This document shows positions 55,201-64,000 of a stretch of 64,000 bases of DNA, in pieces. The stretch is from Apoderus coryli. Taxonomy: Eukaryota > Arthropoda > Insecta > Coleoptera > Attelabidae. The DNA is taken from assembly GCA_911728435.2 (NCBI GenBank), contig OU452199.1, positions 42,171,253-42,235,252 of the forward strand, read 5' to 3'. How positions within the stretch are numbered: the stretch's first letter is position 1; the number at the start of each line of letters is the position of its first letter. The notes below the pieces were generated by a model that was given only the letters and a program-made list of their open reading frames with translations, was not told the origin of the DNA and searched no databases. The translations under genes and the position numbers were made by a program.

Positions 55201-57600
55201 ATCTGGATGGTTTTAAGAAGACAACACGTTTCCAGATTGGAACCTAATCTATAATTTCACGGCGACGATCACGGTCCTACAATATGGTACAAAAAGAAAA
55301 CAATGTAGAAAAACTATTACATCATCAAAAGACTTCCGATTTGTGCGCTGTAAAAGCTTAAATATGGAGTGCTATTTTTTGGTTTAAGTTACAGACTTTT
55401 CTGGAGCATCTAGCATTTGCTACTATGACGAAAATAAATCCAGATATGTTCCTGAAAAATAATCAGAGTCAAGATTTGAGCGGTAAATTTTTAAAACACG
55501 AACAACGCGATATTTGCTTTCTAGCAAGAGATCTACTGAACATCTGCTACAGAACGTGCAAGGTTAAAACATTAGAATATGAAAAGCCATTTTTGTTTTA
55601 AGTTATAGCATTCCTGAGAATCACTTAATTACTGTTGAGAAGAAAGGGACTAAGGAATCCTGAAGAAAAATTCGTTGCCAGTACAGAAACATGGACGGTA
55701 GTAATATGAAATGATGAAAGATGTGCCATGGCGTTGATCAGGATGGTTTTAAAGAAGACTACTGTGAAGGCGATTCGGGCGAACGATCAAGTGCAACATT
55801 TCAACATGTTTCCAGGATGACGAAGAAGAAGAGCCTACGGTGATGTTTCAAAGCGACGGGCTGATACTTAGGCAGGTTCCATGACTACGATCAGGATGGT
55901 TTTAAGAAGACAACTGCGAGGAGACGATTCCGGCGAACGATTCCAGTGCAACATTTCAGCATGTTTCCAGGATGACGAAAATAAGATCCTACGGTGCTGT
56001 TCCAATGCAACGGGCATAGACTTCGAGCGGTTGCATGGCGACGATCAGGATAGTTTTAAGTAGACGACTGCGGAGACAATTCGGACAAACGATTCCAGTG
56101 CAACATTTCAGTATCATTCCAGGATGACGAAGAAGAAGATGCTACGGTGATGTTCCAAGGTAACAAGATAGTTATTAGAAAATGTTATCGATTTTTGTGC
56201 AACATTTTAACATGTTTCCAGGTCGACCAAGAACACGTTTTCACGGCGATGGTGAAGATGGTGCTAATACAACTAGACGGGCAATTTTTCTGTCAGGAGG
56301 AGATTAATTCCAAAGCGGACGATTCCACTGCAACTTATGAACACGTTTCCAGATTGGAACCTAACCTATAATTTCACGGCGACGAGCATAGTCCTACAAT
56401 GTCGTACAAAAAGAAAGCTATGTAGAAAATCCATTACGTCATCAGAAGACTTCCGATTTGTGCGCGGTACAACCTTAAGCCATTTAAGTTTTAAGCTAGA
56501 CTTTTCTGAAGGACCATCTAGCATTTGCTACTATGACGAAAATGAATCCAGATATGTTCCTGAAAAGTAATCCGAGTCAAGATATGAGCGATAAATTTTC
56601 AAAAATACGAACAACACGATATTTTCTTTCAGTTACAGATTTCAAGGCCTCTAATTAAAATGTCCTACAACAAAGAGATCTACTAAACATCCGCTACAGA
56701 AGACTTGTGAACACGATTTGTGTTCGGTAAAAACTTTAAAATACGGAAAAGGCATTTTTGTTTTAAGTTATAGAATTTTTGAGAATGGCTGTCGAGAAGA
56801 AACGAGCTAAGTAAGCCCGAAGAAAAATTCGTTGCCACTACAGACACATTATGGACGGTAATAATATGAAATACAGACAAAACGCATTTTTGGTATCAGT
56901 TACAGAATTTCCAAAAGCATAATGTCATCATTTGCTGCAAAGAAGAAAATGAAACCAAATGGTGTTACCAAAAAAATATCCGAATCAAGATTTGTGCGGT
57001 GGTAAATCAATAAAATATGAAAAACCCGGGATTTTGTTTTCAGTTGCAGATTAACAAACTCCTGCAATGAAGTCTTACAAGATGGACCTCTACAGAAAAT
57101 CTACTAGATCGCAGGAAAACTTAGATTTGTGCACGGTAAAAACTTGAAAATACGGAAAGGCATTTTTGTTTTAAGTTCCAGAATTTCCTAAGTAGCATAT
57201 ACATTTACACCGCAGTGAAGAAAGTGATACCAAATGATGTTCCTCTCATCTAGCATTTGCTACTATGACGAAAATGAAGACAGATGATTTTCCTGAAAAA
57301 TAATCCGAGTGGAGCGGTAAATTGTTAAATACGAAAATCTCGGTCTTTGTTTTCAGTTACAGATTACAAAGTCCTGCAATTAAAATGCCCTACAAAAAGA
57401 AAACAATGTAGAAAAGCTACTACATCATCAGAAGACTTCCAATTTGTGCACGGTAAAATCTTTAAAATACGGAAAGCCGTTTTTGTTGTAAGTTATAGGA
57501 TTCCTGAGAATCACTCAATTACTGTAGAGAAGCAAGGAACTAAGGAAGCCTGAAGAAAAATTCCTTTCCACTACAGAAACATTGTGGACGGTAATATGAA
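55201..57600 (+). repeat. regime-4-type cassettes mixed with decayed 155-bp units
   Basis: The GTAAAA...TTTTAAGTTACAG spacers return (for example around 55,350, 56,727 and 57,130), alternating with diverged 155-bp copies (55,735-56,150). Blocks such as ACTTTTCTGAAGGACCATC followed by TAGCATTTGCTACTATGACG connect directly to regime 4. The interleaving shows the 155-bp family expanded inside the cassette array rather than beside it. Confidence 0.7.
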
Positions 57601-59450
57601 ATTATGATGTTCCATGCCGACGATCAGGATGCTTTTAAGAAAACTACTGTGAAGACAATTCGGACCAACGATTCCAGTACAACATTTCAGCATGTTTCCA
57701 GGTTGACTAAGAAGAAGATGCGACGGTGACGTTCCAAGGCGACGGGCTTATCGCCGTTTCCATGGCGACGATGAGGATGGTTTTAAGAAGACGACTGCGA
57801 AGAGATGATTCAAGTGCAACATGTGAGCATGCTTCCAGGTTGACGAAGAACATGCTACGGTGATGTTCCAAGACGACGGGCGTATACTTCGGCGGGTTCT
57901 ATGGCGCCGATCAGGATGGTGTTAAGAAGACAAATGCCAAGAGTCAATTCGGGCCAACGATTCCAGTGCAACATTTCAGTATGTATCCAGGTTGACGAAG
58001 AAGAAGATGCTACGGTGATGTTCCAAGACGACGGGCGTATACTTCTGCGGGTTCCATCGCGACGATCAGGATGGTTTTAAGAAGACAACTGCCAAGACTC
58101 AATTCGGGCCAACGATTCCAGTGCAACATTTCAGTATGTTTCCAGGTTGACGAAGAAGAAGATGCTACGGTGATGTTCCGAGACGACGGGCCTATACTTC
58201 GGCGGGTTCCATGGCGACGATCAGGATGGTTTTAAGAAGACAACTGCCAAGAGTCAATTCGGGCCAACGATTCCAGTGCAACATTTCAGTATGTTTCCAG
58301 GTTGACGAAGAAGAAGATGCTACGGTGATGTTCCGAGACGACGGGCCTATACTTCGGCGGGTTCCATGGCGACGATCAGGATGGTTTTAAGAAGACAACT
58401 GCCAAGAGTCAATTCGGGCCAACGATTCCAGTGCAACATTTCAGTATGTTTCCAGGTTGACGAAGAAGAACATGCTACGGTGATGTTCCAAGACGACGGG
58501 CGTATACTTCGGCGGGTTCCATGGCGACGATCAGGATGGTGTTAAGAGGACAACTGCCAAGAGTCAATTCGGGCCAACGATTCCAGTGCAACATTTCAGT
58601 ATGTTTCCAGGTTGACGAAGAAGACGACGGGGGTATACTTCGGCGGGATCTATGGCGACGATCAGGATGGTTTTAAGAAGACAACTGCCAAGAGTCAATT
58701 CGGGCCAACAATTCCAGTGCAACATTTCAGCATGTTTCCAGGTTGACGAAGACGAAGATGCTACGGTGACGTTCCAAGGCGACGTGTTTATGGCGACGAT
58801 TAAGATGGTTTTAAGAAGACGACTGCGAAGAGACAATTCAGGCAAACGATTCCATGTTAACATTTCAGCATTTTTCCAGGTTGACGAAGAAGAAGATGCT
58901 ACGGTGATCCAATGCAACGAGCGTATACTTTATGTCGACGATTCGGATGGTTTTAAGACGACGCCTGCGATGGAACAATTCAGGCGAACGATTCAAGTGC
59001 AACATTTTAGCATGTCTTGAAAGTTGAAGAAGTATACGATACGCTGATGTTCCAAGGCGATGAGCGTATACTTCGGCATGTTCCATGGAGACGATCCGGA
59101 TGGGTTTAAGACGACCACTGCGAAGAGGCAATTCAGAGAGACGATTCAAGTGCAACATTTCAGCATGTTTCCAGGTTGACGAAAATGATACTATGGTGAT
59201 TTTCCAAGGCGACAGACGTATACTTCGGCAGGTTCCATGGCGACGATCACGATGGCTTTAAGAAGACGACTGTGAAGAGACAATTTCCAGGTTGACGAAG
59301 AAAAAGAAGATGCTACGGTGATGTTCCAATGCGACGACCGTATACCTGACGAGATCGTTATTAGAAAATGATATGATCGATTTCATTGCAACATTTCAAC
59401 ATGTTTCCAGGTCGACTAACACCACGTTTCCACGGCGATGATCAAGATAG
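57601..59450 (+). repeat. second block of 155-bp units, progressively diverged
   Basis: Units from about 57,850 to 58,700 remain near-consensus. Toward 59,450 they lose identity and length and carry variants such as GCGTATACTTCGGCATGTTC. Decay toward the outer edge is the pattern expected when homogenisation by unequal exchange is strongest in the centre. Confidence 0.8.
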
Positions 59451-61190
59451 TTAATAATACACAATTTGACAATTGACAATTCTATGATGCGAGTAAAAGG
59501 CTTTACGTACAATAACGATTTAATTGGTATGGGTGAATAAAGATTCCAAAGCAACGATCCAGTTCTAAGAAGGTTAAGCTGGACATGTTACTGCTACGAT
59601 CTTGGCCGATTTACCAGGGAGACATCCAAGACAATAAATCCAGTGCAACCTAATCTGTTGTCAGGTTGGCGAAGAAGGTGCTACGACGACGATCAAGTGG
59701 TTCTAGGAAGATGATGATGGAAGAGACTGGCAATTTCACGGCACTTATTCCAGTGTTACAGTTCAACGAACGAATATCTCTGAATGTTTCCAGGTTCACG
59801 AAGGGAATAGTTCCACAGCTACAATCAAGATGGTTCTAAGACGAATGAGGCGGAAAATTTTACTACTACGAGCTGGGGCGATATCACAGAGCAATCCTGC
59901 GCAACATTTGTACATGTTTTCAGAAGAAATGGAACGATTCCATTCCGACGAGCGTAAACTTCGGCATGTTCCATGGTGATGCGCAGGTGAACTATTTCAG
60001 TACCACATTTCAGCATGCTTCCAGGTGAACGAAGATACTAAGGAGACGTTTAGATGATTAATAAGATGGCGAGCCGGAAAATTCAAATGTATTTTAGCAT
60101 TCCAGAGCAACGAACCAATATTTCAGGTTTTCACGTCGAAGATCAAGGTGGTTCTAGGAAGACAACTTTAGTGTTACTAGTTAAGGCGATTTCACGGTGA
60201 ACGATTCCAGTCCATTTCAACAGGTTTCCAGGTTCTAAGAACACAAGGCATTTCGACCAGCGATTTCTTAGACTTGTTCCATAGCGATGAATAAGAGCAT
60301 TCCAGGGCAACGCCACGGTCAGGATGATTTTAGAAGACTAAGACAACATCTACGGGGATTTTCACAATAAGCCCATGAGGCTGCAGTGAAACCGGGGACT
60401 AAAGTCGTACGGACCCTTTCAAAAAAAAAAGACAACATCTAGGAAAACGTTTCCAGTGCAACAAACGAAGATTTCAACACGTTTCTTCTCGGTTTACGAA
60501 GAAGCGGGTTGTTCACGCCGATGGCAGGGATTGTTTTAAGAAGACAAATGGTTTGGATGCGATGAACGATTGTTTCAGCTTGTCTCCAGGATTACGAACA
60601 TGTCGTAACGACCAGCAAGGTTGATTCCAATGGACAGTTCTACAAAGATGACGACATTGATGATTCCACGACGACGACGAGTATGGAATGGAGCTTTCAG
60701 GGTAATTTTGTATGACAATATCGACGTTTCCCAGGGGACAAAAGGGTTCACGGTGACAACGAGCGTGCTGGGTCAGGCATGAGGTGAGTTTTAGAAATCA
60801 TACTGAATACAGATACATTTTATAGTGATACGAAATTTTCAGAAGACGTGTTTTAGTACGACTTTTAACCACAGCGAAGATGCGGATGATTCCACGGCGA
60901 AGAAGACGGGGATATCAGGTCGTACGGTAGCAGAGTGTTTCACTTCAGCAATGATGAACGAAGAGAATATTGCATTGTTTGGTTCAGAGAAGAGCCTTGT
61001 GAATTCTTGGGCAAAGAATTGTTCAAAATCATGACAGGGTTTTCAGGGAAACATAGACTAATGGTTGTATCAGCAACGAAGGTGGTAACAGCAATGAAGA
61101 GCACGTTTCAACAGCGGTGAAGAATCAGATGATTCCTCAGCGAAGAATAGATGGATGGTTTCAGCCCGGCTAGAAGAGAAGAATAGTTTC
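59451..61190 (+). repeat. array regime 6: strongly diverged units, transition zone
   Basis: Scattered fragments of the 155-bp unit (GTTTCCAGGTTCACGAAG near 59,787; CAACATTTCAGCATGCTTCC near 60,005) give way to GCGAAGATGCGGATGATTCC (~60,875) and AGCGGTGAAGAATCAGATG (~61,113), which foreshadow the terminal satellite. No gene recognised. Confidence 0.55.
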
Positions 61191-63519
61191 AGAATGGTGA
61201 AGTGCGGTGATTAAGGTGCAGATGTGGTTACACGGCGTAGAAGTGAGGATGGTTCCACAACGGTCAAGGGCCAGATAGTTAACACAGCGGTGAAGATGGT
61301 TCCACAAGGGGCAAATAATTCCACAGCGGCCAAGGGGCAGATAGTTACACGGCGGTGAAGAATACGATGGTTCCACAACGGTCAAAGGGCAGATGGTTAC
61401 ACGGCGGTGAAGAGGATGGTTCCACAGCGGCGAAGAAGAGGATGGTTCCACAACGGTCGAGGGGCAGATGGTTACAGGGCGGTGAAGAGGATGGTTCAAC
61501 AGCGGCGACGGGGCAGATGGGTACACAGGGGTGAAGAGGATGGTTCCACAAGGGGCAAATAATTCCACAGCGGCCAAGGGGCAGATGGTTACACGGCGGT
61601 GAAGAATAGGATGGTTCCACAACGGTCAAAGGGCAGATGGTTACACGGCGGTGAAGAGGATGGTTCCACAGCGGCGACGGGGCAGATGGGTACACAGCGG
61701 TGAAGAAGAGGATAGTTCCACAGCGGCCAAGGGGCAGATGGTTACACGGCGGTGAAGAGGATGGTTCCACAGCGGCGAAGAAGAGGATGGTTCCACAACG
61801 GTCGAGGGGCAGATGGTTACAGGGCGGTGAAGAGGATGGTTCCACAAGGGGCAAATAATTCCACAGCGGCCAAGGGGCAGATGGTTACACGGCGGTGAAG
61901 AGGATGGTTCCACAGCGGTGAAGAATAGGATGGTTCCACAACGGTCGAGGGGCAGATGGTTACAGGGCGGTGAAGAGGATGGTTCCACAGCGTCGACGGT
62001 GCAGATGGGTACACAGCGGTGAAGAGGATGGTTCCACAGCGGCGACGGGGCAGATGGGTACACAGCGGTGAAGAGGATGGTTCCACAAGGGGCAAATAAT
62101 TCCACAGCGGCCAAGGGGCAGATGGTTACACGGCGGTGAAGAGGATGGTTCCACAGCGGCGAAGAAGAGGATGGTTCCACAACGGTCGAGGGGCAGATGG
62201 TTACAGGGCGGTGAAGAGGATGGTTCCACAGCGGCGACGGGGCAGATGGGTACACAGCGGTGAAGAGGATGGTTCCACAAGGGGCAAATAATTCCACAGC
62301 GGCCAAGGGGCAGATGGTTACACGGCGGTGAAGAGGATGGTTCCACAGCGGTGAAGAATAGGATGGTTCCACAACGGTCGAGGGGCAGATGGTTACAGGG
62401 CGGTGAAGAGGATGGTTCCACAGCGGCGACGGGGCAGATGGGTACACAGCGGTGAAGAGGATGGTTCCACAAGGGGCAAATAATTCCACAGCGGCCAAGG
62501 GGCAGATGGTTACACGGCGGTGAAGAGGATGGTTCCACAGCGGTGAAGAATAGGATGGTTCCACAACGGTCGAGGGGCAGATGGTTACAGGGCGGTGAAG
62601 AGGATGGTTCCACAGCGGCGACGGGGCAGATGGGTACACAGCGGTGAAGAGGATGGTTCCACAGCGGCGACGGGGCAGATGGGTACACAGCGGCGAAGAG
62701 GATGGTTCCACAATGGGCAAATAATTCCACAGCGGCCAAGGGGCAGATGGTTACACGGCGGTGAAGAGGATGGTTCCACAGCGGTGAAGAATAGCATGGT
62801 TCCACAACGGTCGAGGGGCAGATGGTTACAGGGCGGTGAAGAGGATGGTTCCACAGCGGCGACGGGGCAGATGGGTACACAGCGGTGAAGAGGATGGTTC
62901 CACAAGGGGCAAATAATTCCACAGCGGCCAAGGGGCAGATGGTTTCACGGCGGTGAAGAGGATGGTTCCACAGCGGTGAAGAATAGGATGGTTCCACAAC
63001 GGTCGAGGGGCAGATGGTTACAGGGCGGTGAAGAAGATGGTCCCACAGCGGCGACGGGGCAGATGGGTACACAGCGGTGAAGAGGATGGTTCCACAAGGG
63101 GCAAATAATTCCACAGCGGCCAAGGTGCAGATGGTTACACGGCGGTGAAGAGGATGGTTCCACAGCGGCGACGGGGCAGATGGGTACACAGCGGTGAAGA
63201 GGATGGTTCCACAAGGGGCAAATAATTCCACAGCGGCCAAGGGGCAGATGGTTACACGGCGGTGAAGAGGATGGTTCCACAGCGGTGAAGAATAGGATGG
63301 TTCCACAACGGTCGAGGGGCAGATGGTTACAGGGCGGTGAAGAGGATGGTTCCACAGCGGCGACGGGGCAGATGGGTACACAGCGGCCAAGGTGCAGATG
63401 GTTACACGGCGGTGAAGAGGATGGTTCCACAGCGGTGAGGAATAGGACGGTTCCACAGCGGTGAAGAAGATGGTTCCACAGAGATGAAGAAGAGGATGGT
63501 TCCACACTACGAGGACGAG
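61191..63519 (+). repeat. array regime 7: 24/48-bp satellite in 192-bp higher-order units
   Basis: The core GATGGTTCCACAGCGGTGAA recurs every ~24-50 bp. The marker GCAAATAATTCCACAG occurs at 61,311, 61,555, 61,851, 62,092, 62,284, 62,476, 62,718, 62,909, 63,101 and 63,218. Spacings cluster at 191-192 and 241-244, with 296 and 117 once each, so units differ by whole ~50-75-bp subunits. The sequence is G+C-rich and purine-rich on the + strand. Since 24, 48 and 192 are multiples of 3, long frames stay open on the - strand (up to 515 codons at 63,507-61,960, rich in P, C and H). Several - strand frames are open at once, which argues against real coding. Confidence 0.93.
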
Positions 63520-63588
63520 GTAATAATTGTTCTTAGTACAAAGGGTTTAAAGTAATTCAAAAAATTAATTAAAATTTTATTATTCCAG
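63520..63588 (+). other. terminal intron of the array transcription unit
   Basis: GACGAG precedes GTAATAATTG at 63,520, and TTTTATTATTCCAG ends at 63,588, giving a 69-nt A+T-rich segment between two G+C-richer flanks. Size, donor, acceptor and composition all fit the introns of this genome (50-64 nt in the neighbouring genes) better than any spacer in the array. Confidence 0.6.
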
Positions 63589-63820
63589 CGATATTGGTGT
63601 GATTGCTAGCTAACTGACAGACAACTTAAGTGCTATAGCAATAACGCTCAGTCCTACATTAACGTCTTACTACCTGGCGTTACTGGATTATGGAGTGACC
63701 AAGACGAGTTTTCCGACGGTGGTCTTCGATGTTTATTGAAAATTATTGTTTAGCAAATCAAATTTAAAATAATTGTTTGTATTATGAAAATTGTGTGAAT
63801 AAAAAAATTATTAAATATTT
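63589..63820 (+). ncRNA. putative last exon with polyA signal
   Basis: Unique sequence after the satellite, starting CGATATTGGTGTGATTG. No long frame is open on the + strand. AATAAA at 63,798-63,803 follows a TTTTATTG-like A+T-rich stretch and would end the transcript near 63,820. Beyond it (63,821-64,000) the DNA is A+T-rich with nothing recognised. Confidence 0.5.
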
Positions 63821-64000
63821 TTTTCCTTTAATTTTTAATTTGTACATTAGATATTTAAATTTAGTAAAAATTGTTTCAGGATAATGTTCATATAGTTCTC
63901 AGAATAAAAACAATAAAATTTATAGTAATATGTTTCATTTTTGTATGTCACGCTAATTAATTAATAAAAAAATTAAGTAGATTAGTTCCATTACATAGTA

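Larger units (their letters stand above)
29360..63820 (+). ncRNA. candidate giant repetitive spliced transcription unit (probably noncoding)
   Basis: Everything from the TATA box at 29,328 to the polyA signal at 63,798 is repeats in one orientation with + strand splice-like signals only. At the 5' end, candidate introns are 29,398-29,455, 29,501-29,540, 29,604-29,778 and 29,835-30,005, all GT...AG with T-rich acceptors. In the middle, about a hundred spacers of 36-48 nt start GTAA and end CAG or TAG. At the 3' end an intron (63,520-63,588) precedes a last exon with AATAAA. Individual cassettes are open in one frame or another, but no frame continues from cassette to cassette and stops are frequent. 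I therefore call it noncoding. The spacers are shorter than the introns of the neighbouring genes (50-64 nt), so efficient splicing is not assured. Alternatives: a decayed multi-exon coding gene, or satellites that only resemble introns. Confidence 0.45.

Noticed and set aside
61641..63507. Long - strand ORFs (515 and 359 codons) rich in Pro, Cys and His
   Set aside because: They lie in a satellite whose period is a multiple of 3, are open in several overlapping frames at once, and have no promoter, splice sites or family resemblance on that strand.
29360..63820. Orthologue of Drosophila hsr-omega or roX RNA
   Set aside because: The combination of repeats and polyA is suggestive, but I see no heat-shock elements, no matching unit and no conserved roX-type motif; naming it would be a guess.

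Overview
The window is nuclear DNA of an insect. It carries spliced genes with short introns (mostly 50-64 nt), an insect-type TRPA channel, a Tc1/mariner element, several jockey-type LINE remnants and A+T-rich spacers. I cannot fix the order from sequence alone.

Left part (1-3,600): the last three coding exons (+ strand) of a leucine-rich-repeat GPCR of the glycoprotein-hormone-receptor type (LGR1-like). Its introns hold the 3' end of a LINE and a complete-looking mariner element with an uninterrupted 361-codon transposase. A terminal-inverted-repeat element (3,979-4,530) separates it from the next gene.

Central part (5,221-25,231): COQ6, the ubiquinone-biosynthesis monooxygenase, can be assembled from ten exons (+ strand) into a 460-residue protein. 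Intron 3 is 11.9 kb. It contains a whole second gene on the opposite strand, a five-exon ankyrin-TRP channel of the TRPA pyrexia/waterwitch group (881 residues), then a 173-bp satellite, decayed LINEs and a degenerate tandem repeat. Introns 8 and 9 hold more LINE debris. The tiny last exon of COQ6 and its 3' UTR are present twice, about 1.5 kb apart, with a 3-bp-TSD MITE between the copies.

Next (25,232-29,140): another LINE remnant, quiet A+T-rich DNA, then a compact gene candidate with a well-spaced TATA box and initiator, an unrecognised 104-residue ORF, a 54-residue hydrophobic ORF and two AATAAA signals.

Right part (29,300-63,820), the most unusual: about 34 kb of repeats all in one orientation. 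It begins at a TATA-like promoter and ends with an intron and a polyA signal. Much of it is a chain of cassettes, exon-like blocks separated by spacers of 36-48 nt that begin GTAA and end in (T)n-CAG/TAG like micro-introns. The array passes through successive regimes: ~430-680-bp units, ~920-bp units, ~135-nt cassettes in 354- and 733-bp higher-order units, a 155-bp satellite with 310- and 1,085-bp higher-order periods, and a 24/48/192-bp satellite. G+C rises along the way. Short motifs recur through the regimes, suggesting one ancestral cassette. No consistent protein frame runs through it. I interpret it as one giant, probably noncoding, multiply spliced transcription unit; this is inference and needs RNA evidence.
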